A program made the translations under genes and the position numbers. The notes under the pieces were generated by a model. That model ran no database searches. It had not been told where the DNA came from and saw only the letters and a program-made list of their open reading frames with translations. Shown here piece after piece: positions 1-8,469 of a stretch of DNA of 64,000 nt. Every line of letters starts with the position of its first letter. Position 1 is the first letter of the stretch. Origin of the DNA: Myxococcales bacterium (GTDB lineage: Bacteria > Myxococcota_A > UBA796 > GCA-2862545). The stretch lies in NCBI GenBank assembly GCA_019634415.1, contig JAHQVJ010000246.1:1-64000 (forward strand), given 5' to 3'.

Positions 1-2078
1 CACTGCTTCAGGTCGAGCAGGACTTCGCGCTGGACGAGAAGTCCCGCAACGTGACGCTCACCGAGGGCGGCATCACCAAGCTCGAGCAGCGCCTGGGGAT
101 CGAGAACCTCTACGACGACCAGAACATGATCGTCCTGCACCACGTCAACCAGTCGCTCAAGGCGCACTACCTGTTCAAGCGCGACCGGGATTACGTGGTC
201 CGCAACAACGAGGTCGTCATCGTCGACGAGTTCACCGGTCGTCTCATGCACGGTCGGAGGTGGTCCGACGGGCTGCACCAGGCCGTCGAGGCCAAGGAGA
301 AGGTGGTCGTCCAGCAGGAGTCGCAGACCTACGCCACCATCACCTTCCAGAATCTGTTCCGGATGTACGACAAGCTCGCAGGAATGACGGGGACGGCCGC
401 GACCGAGGCCGCGGAGTTCGCGTCGATCTACGACCTCGACACCCTCGTCATCCCCACCAACCGGCCCATCGCGCGGTTGGACCACGACGACGTGGTCTAC
501 AAGACCCAGATGGAGAAGTTTCGGGCCGTGGTGGCCGAGATCGAGGAGCGCAACAAGCGCGGACAGCCCGTCCTGGTGGGCACCACCAGCGTGGAGAAGT
601 CCGAGATCGTCGCCAAGCTGTTGGAGCGCAAGGGCATTCCACACGAGGTGCTCAACGCCAAGAACCATGCGCGAGAGGCCACCATCGTGGCCCAGGCCGG
701 ACGCAAGGGTGCGGTGACCATCTCCACCAACATGGCGGGTCGCGGAACGGACATCAAGCTCGGTGGCGATCCCGAGAACCTGGCGGGTAACGAGTACTCT
801 CCCGAGGAGGCCCCGGAGGACTACGCCAAGGCGTTCGCCGTCTTCGAGGAGCAGTGCCGCCTGGAGAAGCAGGAGGTCCTCGACGCTGGAGGGCTCTTCA
901 TCGTCGGCACCGAGCGGCACGAGTCGCGGCGGGTCGACAATCAGCTGCGTGGTCGCTCCGGCCGTCAGGGAGACCCGGGAGGTTCCCGCTTCTACCTGTC
1001 CCTGGAGGACGATCTGTTGCGGATCTTCGGGTCCGACAAGGTCACGGTGTGGATGGAGCGGATGGGGCTCGAGGACGACGAGCCCATCGAGCACCGCTGG
1101 ATCACCCGGGCCGTGGAGAATGCCCAGATCAAGGTCGAGGGGCACAACTTCAACATCCGCAAGAACCTGCTCGAGTACGACGACGTCATGAACTACCAGC
1201 GCAAGGGGGTCTACGAGATCCGTCGCCGTGCGCTGGCTGGTGAGGACATCATCGAGATGGTGCGGGAGTCGGTGGACAACATCGCGCAAGACGTGATGGA
1301 CGACTTCATCGTGGAGGGGTTGCACCCCGAGCACTGGAACATCGAGGGGATGCGGGAGAACCTCAACCGCGTGTTCGGCGTGGAGTGGACCGAGGACGAC
1401 GACGCGATCCGTGATCTGTCGCGCAACGAGGTGTCCGCACGCATCAAGGCGGAGGCCATGGACCGCCTCGACCAGGTCATCAGCGACATGGGGGAGGACG
1501 TCTTCAAGGAGTACTCCCGCATGCTGTTGCTGCAGGGTACCGACAGCCTGTGGAAGGACCATCTCCTCGCCCTCGACCGGCTGCGTCAGGGCGTGGGGCT
1601 GCGTGGTTACGGGCAGCGGAATCCATTGCTGGAGTACAAGCGCGAAGCGCTGCAGATGTACCTGATGATGTCGGCCATGCGCGACGAGATGCTCATCAAT
1701 CGGTTGTTCAACACCGACGTGCAGCTGGCCCAGGCGGCGGCGGAGTCCCCAGGGAAGGCCACGGCGCGCAAGCTGGAGAAGGGCACCTTCTCTCCGAAGC
1801 CTGCTGGGGAGATGCTCGCTGCGGCCGCCTCGGCGGCGAGTGCTGCGCCCAAGCCCCTCGCGGTTCCCGCCGCACCCGAGGTGAAGCGTCCTGCCCCCGG
1901 CGAGGAAGCTCGGCTGTTCGCACATCAGCTCAACCTGCGGCGGAACGACCCGTGTCCCTGCGGCTCGGGCAAGAAGTACAAGCGCTGCTGCTACGATCCG
2001 GCCTGGAAGGCACCCGTGCAGGAGACGCCGGAGGAGGCTGCCGCCGCCCCCGCGGATGCTCAGCCCGCCACCAAGTAG
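1..2078 (+). CDS. secA: Protein translocase ATPase SecA (5'-truncated by window edge)
   Basis: ATPase motor that drives unfolded preproteins through SecYEG at the inner membrane. The frame is open from base 3, so the gene starts upstream of the window; about 690 C-terminal codons are visible. Seen in order: the end of the preprotein-crosslinking domain and return to the motor; the AGMTGTA helicase motif (about 376-396); the second motor domain with a GRGTDIKLGG motif (about 739-768) and a QLRGRSGRQGDPG segment; the helical scaffold and wing; an Ala/Pro-rich linker; and a C-terminal zinc site with Cys-x-Cys and a Cys-Cys pair (about 1953-1992). The zinc tail normally contacts SecB and ribosomes, so it is probably functional. 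The codon at 51 is not the start: upstream codons continue the SecA family sequence. Confidence 0.97.
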   Translation, partial: LLQVEQDFALDEKSRNVTLTEGGITKLEQRLGIENLYDDQNMIVLHHVNQSLKAHYLFKRDRDYVVRNNEVVIVDEFTGRLMHGRRWSDGLHQAVEAKEKVVVQQESQTYATITFQNLFRMYDKLAGMTGTAATEAAEFASIYDLDTLVIPTNRPIARLDHDDVVYKTQMEKFRAVVAEIEERNKRGQPVLVGTTSVEKSEIVAKLLERKGIPHEVLNAKNHAREATIVAQAGRKGAVTISTNMAGRGTDIKLGGDPENLAGNEYSPEEAPEDYAKAFAVFEEQCRLEKQEVLDAGGLFIVGTERHESRRVDNQLRGRSGRQGDPGGSRFYLSLEDDLLRIFGSDKVTVWMERMGLEDDEPIEHRWITRAVENAQIKVEGHNFNIRKNLLEYDDVMNYQRKGVYEIRRRALAGEDIIEMVRESVDNIAQDVMDDFIVEGLHPEHWNIEGMRENLNRVFGVEWTEDDDAIRDLSRNEVSARIKAEAMDRLDQVISDMGEDVFKEYSRMLLLQGTDSLWKDHLLALDRLRQGVGLRGYGQRNPLLEYKREALQMYLMMSAMRDEMLINRLFNTDVQLAQAAAESPGKATARKLEKGTFSPKPAGEMLAAAASAASAAPKPLAVPAAPEVKRPAPGEEARLFAHQLNLRRNDPCPCGSGKKYKRCCYDPAWKAPVQETPEEAAAAPADAQPATK

Positions 2079-2270
2079 CCTCGGCCTGGCGTTGCCCGGG
2101 TTTGCATGCTACTCCCCACCTCCGCCGCGCTCGTCGCGGCGAAATCCACGCCGGGTTCGTGGATGTGTCGTGGCCACGGTCACGGTCACTCCTCTTCGGT
2201 TCCTCCCTCGGTGCCCAGATGGGTCGGGCGGAATCTCCGGCGGACGACCAACCACACCTTCGAGGACATC

Positions 2271-3215
2271 ATGAACGTCTCGCTTCGCGACCTGCTCCAG
2301 GCAGGCGTGCACTTCGGTCACCAGACACGGCGCTGGAGCCCGAAGATGCGGCCCTACATCTACGGGGCCAAGAACGGCATCCACATCATCGACCTGCAGA
2401 AGACGGCGAAGGGGCTCATCGATGCCAGCCGCTTCCTCACCCAGACCGTCGGTCACGGCGGCTCGGTGCTCTTCGTGGGAACCAAGCGGGCAGCGCGCGA
2501 GATCGTGGCCGAGGAGGCCCAGCGCTGCCAGATGTTCTGGGTCAACAACCGGTGGCTCGGCGGCACGCTGACCAACTGGCAGACCGTCAAGCGCTCCATC
2601 GACCGCCTGGTGCAGCTCGAGCGTGCCCGCGACGAGGGCCGCTTCGAGGTGCTCACCAAGAAGGAGGCGCTCGGCGCCACCCGCATGATCGACAAGATGA
2701 ACCGCAACCTGGGCGGCATCAAGGGCATGAAGGGCCTGCCCTCGGTCCTGTTCATCATCGATCCCAAGAAGGAGCACATCGCGGTCAAGGAAGCGACCAC
2801 GCTGAACATTCCGGTCGTGGCTCTGTGCGACACCAACTGTGATCCGTCCGGGATCCAGTACGTGGTGCCCGGAAACGACGATGCGATCAAGTCCATTCGG
2901 CTCTTCGCGGCTGCCGTGGCCGACGCGGTGACCGAGGGACGGGCCACGTCCACGGGCCGCACTGGCGGCGCCTCGCAGCCCTTCGTCAGCGACGAGCAGC
3001 AGGCCAGCGAGCCCATCGAGGTCGTGCGGCGCGAGGCCCCTGCCGAGCCCGCCGCTTCGGCGGCGCCTCCCGCGGCAGGCGTCCCGGCGGTGGACCCCAC
3101 TCCCGATGCATCGGCTGCGCCCGCCGTCGCCCCCGAGCAGCCCGCTCCGGTGGCTTCGGCCGAGCCGCCTGCAGCCGCGGCCACGCCCGCGGCTCCGGAA
3201 GCCGAGACTCCCTGA
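2271..3215 (+). CDS. rpsB: 30S ribosomal protein S2 with Ala/Pro-rich C-terminal extension
   Basis: S2 binds the 30S head/body junction and is required for S1 docking. I chose the ATG at 2271 because it gives the family N-terminus (MNVSLRDLLQAG, then HFGHQ); the frame is open further upstream but that part looks non-coding. The product is 314 residues, against about 230-260 in most bacteria. The core runs to about residue 235, including the FVGTKRAA and NNRWLGGTLTNW signatures. The remaining 75 or so residues are mostly Ala, Pro, Glu and Ser and look disordered. It heads the translation/envelope run rpsB-tsf-frr-uppS-cdsA-rseP. The 192-base gap after secA probably holds its promoter and leader, but I could not identify a convincing promoter there. 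Confidence 0.97.
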   Translation: MNVSLRDLLQAGVHFGHQTRRWSPKMRPYIYGAKNGIHIIDLQKTAKGLIDASRFLTQTVGHGGSVLFVGTKRAAREIVAEEAQRCQMFWVNNRWLGGTLTNWQTVKRSIDRLVQLERARDEGRFEVLTKKEALGATRMIDKMNRNLGGIKGMKGLPSVLFIIDPKKEHIAVKEATTLNIPVVALCDTNCDPSGIQYVVPGNDDAIKSIRLFAAAVADAVTEGRATSTGRTGGASQPFVSDEQQASEPIEVVRREAPAEPAASAAPPAAGVPAVDPTPDASAAPAVAPEQPAPVASAEPPAAAATPAAPEAETP

Positions 3216-3247
3216 CTCACAACCACGAATGCACCCAGGAGATTCCC

Positions 3248-3892
3248 ATGGGCGCCGCTGACATCAAGGCCCTGCGCGAGCGCACGGGCGCCGGCATGCT
3301 CGACTGCAAGAAGGCTCTCGAAGAGAACGAGGGCGATGTGGAGAAGGCCATCGACTGGCTTCGCTCCAAAGGCATCGCCCGCGCTGCCAAGAAGGCGGGT
3401 CGAGCTGCCACCGAAGGTCTGGTGACCAGCTACATCCACGCCGGTGGAAAGATCGGCGTGCTCGTGGAGATCAACTGCGAGACCGACTTCGTGGCCATGA
3501 ACGAGCAGTTCCAGGCGCTGTGTCACGACATCGCCATGCACATCGCTGCCGCGGCCCCCGAGTTCGTCTCGAGGGAGGAGGTCTCCGAGGAGGCCCTCAA
3601 GCGCGAGGAAGAGGTGCAGAAGCAGCGGGTGCTCGACGAGGGCAAGCCCGAGCACATCGCCGAGAAGATCGTGCAGGGGCGGATGGGCAAGTACTACGAG
3701 GACGTCTGCTTGCTCGAGCAGAAGTTCGTCAAGGACGACTCGAAGACCATCCGAGACGTGCTCACCGAGGCCGTCGCCACGATCGGTGAAAACATCCAGA
3801 TCCGTCGCTTCAGCCGCTTCGTGCTGGGTGAGGGGCTGGAGAAGAAGCAGACCGACCTGGCCGCAGAGGTGGCCGCACAGCTGGGGCAGTAG
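3248..3892 (+). CDS. tsf: Translation elongation factor Ts
   Basis: Guanine-nucleotide exchange factor that regenerates EF-Tu-GTP. The N-terminal UBA-like domain is clear (RERTGAGMLDCKKAL, residues about 9-24), and the exchange motif is TDFVAMN (the usual form is TDFVARN). At 214 residues it is the short type with a single core subdomain, like the Thermus protein, rather than the E. coli type of about 280. An AGGAG ribosome-binding site lies six bases before the ATG. It lies 32 bases after rpsB, the usual pairing. The next gene is frr; pyrH, normally between them, is missing. Confidence 0.97.
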   Translation: MGAADIKALRERTGAGMLDCKKALEENEGDVEKAIDWLRSKGIARAAKKAGRAATEGLVTSYIHAGGKIGVLVEINCETDFVAMNEQFQALCHDIAMHIAAAAPEFVSREEVSEEALKREEEVQKQRVLDEGKPEHIAEKIVQGRMGKYYEDVCLLEQKFVKDDSKTIRDVLTEAVATIGENIQIRRFSRFVLGEGLEKKQTDLAAEVAAQLGQ

Positions 3893-3895
3893 CTG

Positions 3896-4456
3896 ATGGA
3901 CGAGTACCTCGAGGCGATGGAAGGGGACATGAAGGGCGCGATGGAGGCGCTGGCGCGTGAGCTGTCCAAGATTCGGACGGGCCGCGCCACTCCGAAGCTC
4001 CTGGAGGGTGTCCAGGTACTCGTCCAGTCCTACGGCACCTCGATGCCCATCACCCAGCTCGCCACGATTCAGGCGCCTGATGCGCGCCTGCTCGTGGTGC
4101 AGCCCTGGGACAAGACCACCATCGGCGACATCGAGCGCGCCATCGTGTCGGCAGGGCTCGGGCTCAATCCCGCCAACGATGGCCAGGTGGTGAGAGTTCC
4201 CGTGCCTCCCCTCACTCAGGACCGTCGCCAGGATCTGGTGAAGCAGGTGAAGAAGGCGGGCGAGGACGCCAAGGTGCGCGTCCGGCACGTGCGACGGGAG
4301 TACAACGACATCTTCAAGGAGGCCGAGAAGGACGGCGACATCAGCGAGGACGAGAATCGTCGCTTGCAGGGGGTCGTCCAGGTAGCCACCGACAAGTACG
4401 TGTCCGAAGTCGACGTGCTGGTGGGCCACAAGGAGCAGGAGGTCCTCGAGGTGTGA
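3896..4456 (+). CDS. frr: Ribosome recycling factor
   Basis: Splits post-termination ribosomes together with EF-G. The product has 186 residues, the family length, with the long three-helix bundle and the typical segments KIRTGRATP (about 22-30), GLNPANDGQ and the C-terminal VQVATDKYV. It starts three bases after the tsf stop and overlaps the uppS start, so it is translationally coupled in the rpsB operon. The direct tsf-frr junction leaves no room for pyrH. Confidence 0.97.
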   Translation: MDEYLEAMEGDMKGAMEALARELSKIRTGRATPKLLEGVQVLVQSYGTSMPITQLATIQAPDARLLVVQPWDKTTIGDIERAIVSAGLGLNPANDGQVVRVPVPPLTQDRRQDLVKQVKKAGEDAKVRVRHVRREYNDIFKEAEKDGDISEDENRRLQGVVQVATDKYVSEVDVLVGHKEQEVLEV

Positions 4457-5193
4457 TGACAGGCCCAGAGCGCCAGACCATTCCGCGCCACGTTGCCGTG
4501 ATCATGGACGGCAACGGCCGCTGGGCCACAGAGCGAGGTCTGTCGCGCACCAAGGGCCACGAAGCCGGAGCCGAGAGCGTGCGCGTGATCGTACGCGCGT
4601 GCGGCGAGCTGGGGATCGACGCGCTCACGCTGTACAGCTTCTCCACGGAGAACTGGGCTCGTCCCGACGACGAAGTGGACGCGCTCATGATGTTGCTCGC
4701 GACCTATCTTCGGGAGGAGCGAGGGGAGCTCATGGAGAATCGGGTCCGGCTCCGCGGGATCGGTCAGATCGATCGGCTCCCGCCGCACGTGAGGAGCCTG
4801 CTCACCGAGGCCGAGTCGCTGACCGAGCACAACGACGGACTCATGCTCACCCTTGCGCTCTCCTACGGATCGAGGGCGGAGATCGTGGACGCGGTGCGCA
4901 GTGTGGCCGCCGACGTGGCCAGGGGCGAATTGTCAGCGGAAGATATCGACGAAGAGGTCATCAACGATCGGCTGTACACGTCGGGGATCCCGGATCCGGA
5001 CCTACTGGTGCGCACCAGCGGCGAGATGCGCTTGTCCAACTTCTTGCTATGGCAGCTGGCATATGCGGAGTTGTACGTGACCGATGTGTTCTGGCCCGAC
5101 TTCCGCAGACCCCACCTCGAGGTGGCGCTGCAGGCGTATGCACAGCGCCGTCGGCGCTTCGGCAGGACCGACGAGCAGCTGGCGGGTTCGTGA
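4456..5193 (+). CDS. uppS: Isoprenyl transferase / undecaprenyl diphosphate synthase
   Basis: Adds isopentenyl units in cis to farnesyl diphosphate to make the C55 lipid carrier used for peptidoglycan and LPS. The catalytic Asp18 lies in VIMDGNGRWA; the FSTENW motif and the C-terminal RTSGEMRLSNFLLWQ and ELY segments complete the family pattern. Two adjacent starts are possible: GTG at 4453 or ATG at 4456. The ATG shares one base with the frr stop (TGATG) and is preferred. The 245 residues are typical. The following cdsA begins inside its stop codon (GTGA). Confidence 0.96.
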   Translation: MTGPERQTIPRHVAVIMDGNGRWATERGLSRTKGHEAGAESVRVIVRACGELGIDALTLYSFSTENWARPDDEVDALMMLLATYLREERGELMENRVRLRGIGQIDRLPPHVRSLLTEAESLTEHNDGLMLTLALSYGSRAEIVDAVRSVAADVARGELSAEDIDEEVINDRLYTSGIPDPDLLVRTSGEMRLSNFLLWQLAYAELYVTDVFWPDFRRPHLEVALQAYAQRRRRFGRTDEQLAGS

Positions 5194-5999
5194 CGCTGAC
5201 CCGCGTGGCGGCTGCAGCCGTGGGGTTGGTGATCCTGCTGCCGTCGATGCTCTATGGCGGGGAGCTCGCCATCGAGATCATCGTCGCCGTGGCAGCCGTG
5301 ATCGCCGTTTCGGAGTTCGCCACCATGGCGTTCGGCGAGGATCGATGGGTGCTCGGCGGGGTGCTCTTGGCGGGCTGGGGCGCGGTGTACGGCACTGCGC
5401 TGTACGGCCCCAGCGAGCTTCTGTTCGTCGTGTTCGGCGTGGGCACGGCGGGGATTCTCACCTGGCAGACGCTGCGTCCCGGTCCGCAGATGAATCGCAC
5501 GGCCGACCTCGCCGGGCGGTTGCTGCTCGGCGTGGCTTGGCTGTCGTGCTTCGCGTTCCTGGTGCTCCTGCGCCGAGCGGACCATGGCCTGAGCTGGCTC
5601 TTCCTGGTGCTCGTCATCAGCTGGTTGGGAGACACCGGGGCCTACTTCGCCGGTCGTGCCTTCGGTCGCACCAAGCTCTATCCCGCCATCAGCCCCAAGA
5701 AGACGTGGGAAGGGGTGGTGGGCGGCGTTATCCTGGCTACGGTAGGAGTATTCGTGGTGCGGGCCGTGGGCCTACCAGTTCTGTCGGTGATGGATTGTCT
5801 GGTACTCGGGCCTGTGCTGTGCCTCGCAGGGGTGGTCGGTGACCTCGGAGAATCCATGCTGAAGCGCTCCTTCGAGGTCAAGGACAGCGGCTGGATCTTG
5901 CCGGGTCATGGCGGCATCCTGGACCGCGTCGATAGTGTCTTGTTCGTGGCCCCGCTGCTGTATGCGTGGGTGCTCATCGTGGAGGCCCCCCTTGGCTGA
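5190..5999 (+). CDS. cdsA: Phosphatidate cytidylyltransferase
   Basis: Makes CDP-diacylglycerol from phosphatidate and CTP at the inner membrane. The GTG at 5190 overlaps the uppS stop and gives 269 residues with about eight hydrophobic segments. Diagnostic segments are SWLGDTGAYFAGR and SPKKTWEG, and the C-terminal signature at about residues 218-246, where KRSFEVKDSG is followed by PGHGGILDRVD. This carries the metal-binding Asp residues expected for the family. It sits in the common uppS-cdsA-rseP order, but dxr, often found between cdsA and rseP, is not here. Confidence 0.95.
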   Translation: MTLTRVAAAAVGLVILLPSMLYGGELAIEIIVAVAAVIAVSEFATMAFGEDRWVLGGVLLAGWGAVYGTALYGPSELLFVVFGVGTAGILTWQTLRPGPQMNRTADLAGRLLLGVAWLSCFAFLVLLRRADHGLSWLFLVLVISWLGDTGAYFAGRAFGRTKLYPAISPKKTWEGVVGGVILATVGVFVVRAVGLPVLSVMDCLVLGPVLCLAGVVGDLGESMLKRSFEVKDSGWILPGHGGILDRVDSVLFVAPLLYAWVLIVEAPLG

Positions 6000-7740
6000 C
6001 GTGCTGCTCTGGATCCTGGCTGGCGGCGTCATGGTGGGCGTGCTGGTCATCGTGCACGAGGCTGGTCACTACGTGGTGGCCCGGCTGTTCGGCGTGGGCA
6101 CTCCCATCTTCAGCATCGGCATGGGGCCTCGGGTGTTCGGCTTCCGCTTCTGGGAGACGGACTTCCGCATCTCGTTGCTCCCCATTGGCGGCTACGTGCT
6201 GATGGCCGGTGCCGACGCCTTCGGCGAGGAAGATCGCGAGTGGGGCGGGCAGGACGACGACAAGAGTCTGATGTCGAAGCCCGTGTGGCAGCGGTTCCTG
6301 GTGATGCTGGCAGGGCCGGCTGCGAACCTGATCTTGCCGTTCATCCTGTTCACCGGCGTGTTGATGTTCGGGGAGCCGCACGACGACTCTGTCGTGGGGA
6401 TCGTGCATCCCAACTCGGCAGCGGAGGAGCTCGGTCTGCAGCCGGGTGACCTGGTGGTGGAGCTGGCGGGCCACGAGGTCGACAACTGGATGGAGATGGC
6501 GCGAGTCTTGGTCTCGGTGCCCCCCGGAGACATCGGGCTCGTCTATGAGCGCAACGGGACGCGGCACGAGACCGTCGCGCCTCGGTCGGTGTTCGGCGGT
6601 GACCGGCCCTCGTTCGAGGCGTTCGGCATTCGTCACGAGTGGCTCTCCACGCGGGTGGGCGTGTCGGACCGGACGTCACCGGCTTGGGTCGCGGGGCTGC
6701 GGCCGGGGGACGAGTTCAAGACCGTCGACGGCCGCACCGTGGAGACGTTCGTCGAGCTCACAGAGGCCCTGACGCCCGATCGCAGCCACGAGATCGAGAT
6801 CCATCGCGCAGACGACGTGGCCCCCACACGGGGGACGGAGGCCGAAGGGGACACACATCCCGTCACCCACACCTTCACGCTGAGCCCCGACCCCGAGTGG
6901 CAGCCCGCGCCCACCGAGACCGTCCTCGATCCTTGGGGTTTGGTGCCGGTGGAGCTGTTCGTGGGCGAGGTCCTCCCGGACTCGGCGGCAGCCACCGCAG
7001 GGGTGAAGCGGGGCGACCGGCTCATGGCCATCGACGGCACCCGCATCGCCTCCTGGAACGACGTGCTCGGGCTCGTGAGTGCCACCACCGAGGGCATGGA
7101 CCTTCAAGACGAGATGCCCAGTAGGTCGTCCGGTTGCGGCGCTGCGGAGTCAGCGGAGCCTGTGCTGGGGCGTGCGCTGACGCTGGATCTGGTGCGCGAC
7201 GGCCAGCCCTTGTCCCTCGAGTTCCAGCCCAAGGTCAGGCGCGAGGTCGTCGCCGGCGACGTGCACTACCGGCCCATCATGGGCGTGAAGCACTTCGGGC
7301 GCGCCGTTCGCGCCGGTGACCGCACGGAGGTCTTCTACACGCTGAGCGAGGCCGTTCCACGGGCGGTGGAGCAGGGCAACACCGTGCTCGAGCGCACCTT
7401 CACCGTGCTCGGGAACCTGGTGCGCGGCAAGCTGATGTTCAAGGAGTCCATCGGTGGGCCCATCGAGATCGTGAGGACCGCCGGCTACGCTGCCAAGGAA
7501 GGCGTCCACACCTTCGTGCGTGTCATGGGCATGATCAGCTTCAGCCTCGGCATCATCAACTTGCTGCCCGTGCCCGTGCTCGACGGTGGACAGATCCTGT
7601 TCTACGCCGTGGAGGGCATCCGAGGGCGCCCGCTGCCCCTGGTGCTCCGAGAGCGCATCCAGATGGTGGGGGTGCTGTTCCTGGCCGCGCTGATGGTGAT
7701 GGTGATCGTGATGGACATCGGGCGCTGGCTCGAGGGTTGA
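5992..7740 (+). CDS. rseP: RseP/S2P-family intramembrane zinc protease with three PDZ-like modules
   Basis: Site-2 protease that cleaves membrane proteins within the bilayer; in E. coli it releases sigma-E from RseA. The zinc motif HEAGH is at residues 22-26 and the second metal ligand, in the VLDG motif, is Asp531, with membrane segments at both ends. Between them I read three PDZ-like repeats, each with a x-G-L/V-x-x-G-D pattern: about residues 130-200, 215-270 and 320-395. E. coli RseP has two and about 450 residues; this one has 582. TTG at 5992 has GGAGG six bases upstream and overlaps cdsA by eight bases; GTG at 6001 is a poorer alternative. The substrate here is unknown. Confidence 0.93.
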   Translation: MADVLLWILAGGVMVGVLVIVHEAGHYVVARLFGVGTPIFSIGMGPRVFGFRFWETDFRISLLPIGGYVLMAGADAFGEEDREWGGQDDDKSLMSKPVWQRFLVMLAGPAANLILPFILFTGVLMFGEPHDDSVVGIVHPNSAAEELGLQPGDLVVELAGHEVDNWMEMARVLVSVPPGDIGLVYERNGTRHETVAPRSVFGGDRPSFEAFGIRHEWLSTRVGVSDRTSPAWVAGLRPGDEFKTVDGRTVETFVELTEALTPDRSHEIEIHRADDVAPTRGTEAEGDTHPVTHTFTLSPDPEWQPAPTETVLDPWGLVPVELFVGEVLPDSAAATAGVKRGDRLMAIDGTRIASWNDVLGLVSATTEGMDLQDEMPSRSSGCGAAESAEPVLGRALTLDLVRDGQPLSLEFQPKVRREVVAGDVHYRPIMGVKHFGRAVRAGDRTEVFYTLSEAVPRAVEQGNTVLERTFTVLGNLVRGKLMFKESIGGPIEIVRTAGYAAKEGVHTFVRVMGMISFSLGIINLLPVPVLDGGQILFYAVEGIRGRPLPLVLRERIQMVGVLFLAALMVMVIVMDIGRWLEG

Positions 7741-8435
7741 CGCCTCCACGCGTCGTGATGGCCTTCGACACGTGTGGGCCCCTGCTCGGGGTCGCGCTGT
7801 GGTGCGATGGTGAGGTGACCGAGCGCGTGCACGAGTCCGGGCGGGGCTCGGACACCCGCTTGCTTCCGCTGGCGCAGGAGCTTCTCGAGGCCGCGATGCA
7901 ACCAGTGGTGGCAGTTCAGGGACTCGCCGTGGCAGCGGGTCCGGGAGCATTCACTGGCTTGCGGGTGGGGCTGGCGACGGCCGCCGGGCTCGCGCAGTCC
8001 CTCGACGTTCCCATGGTGCTGGCGGACTCGCTTCACATGCGCGCCCTTGCTGCAGGTCTCGATCATGACGAGCCAGAGCAGGAGCGGCTCGTCATGTTGG
8101 ATGCGCGCAAGGGACGCGTCTACGCCTCGGCATTCCGAGGAGGCCGTCTGGCCATCGGGCCGGCCGATGTCGCTCCTTCGGTGGCCTTGGGCTGGGTTCG
8201 TCCCGGGTTTCGTGTGAGCGGTCAGGGCGCCGTGGTGTACGGCGAAGAGGTGGCTGCCGCGGGCGGTGTGCTGTGCGCCAAGCCAGAGGATCCCGGGGTC
8301 GGGTCGCTCTGTCGCTGGGCAGCGGCAGAGCTCGCCGCTGGGCGCGGAGTTCGCGCCACGGAGGTCCGACCACGGTACGTACGTGAGCCCGACGCGGTGA
8401 AGCCTGTCCCCGCCGGGGCAAAGCCTCGGGGCTGA
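7737..8435 (+). CDS. tsaB: tRNA threonylcarbamoyladenosine biosynthesis protein TsaB
   Basis: TsaB scaffolds TsaD (and TsaE) for the t6A37 modification of ANN-decoding tRNAs. The product has 232 residues and the ASKHA-type N-terminal strand VVMAFDTCG, followed by GPGAFTGLRVGL, the most diagnostic TsaB segment (about residues 65-78). TTG at 7737 overlaps the rseP stop (TTGA) and keeps the first beta strand complete; ATG at 7758 would clip it. The C-terminus is short and divergent. No tsaD, tsaE or rimI lies beside it. Confidence 0.9.
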   Translation: MTPPRVVMAFDTCGPLLGVALWCDGEVTERVHESGRGSDTRLLPLAQELLEAAMQPVVAVQGLAVAAGPGAFTGLRVGLATAAGLAQSLDVPMVLADSLHMRALAAGLDHDEPEQERLVMLDARKGRVYASAFRGGRLAIGPADVAPSVALGWVRPGFRVSGQGAVVYGEEVAAAGGVLCAKPEDPGVGSLCRWAAAELAAGRGVRATEVRPRYVREPDAVKPVPAGAKPRG

Positions 8436-8469
8436 CGGCGGCATATCTGAGCAGACGAGCGAGGTTCGC

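Noticed and set aside
2087-2106. TGGC and TTGC motifs before rpsB as a sigma-54 promoter.
   Set aside because: The GG-to-GC distance is 16 bases instead of 12, so it cannot be a -24/-12 promoter.
2453-4429. A 658-codon open frame opposite rpsB, tsf and frr.
   Set aside because: It lies wholly antisense to three certain genes, a common artefact at high GC.
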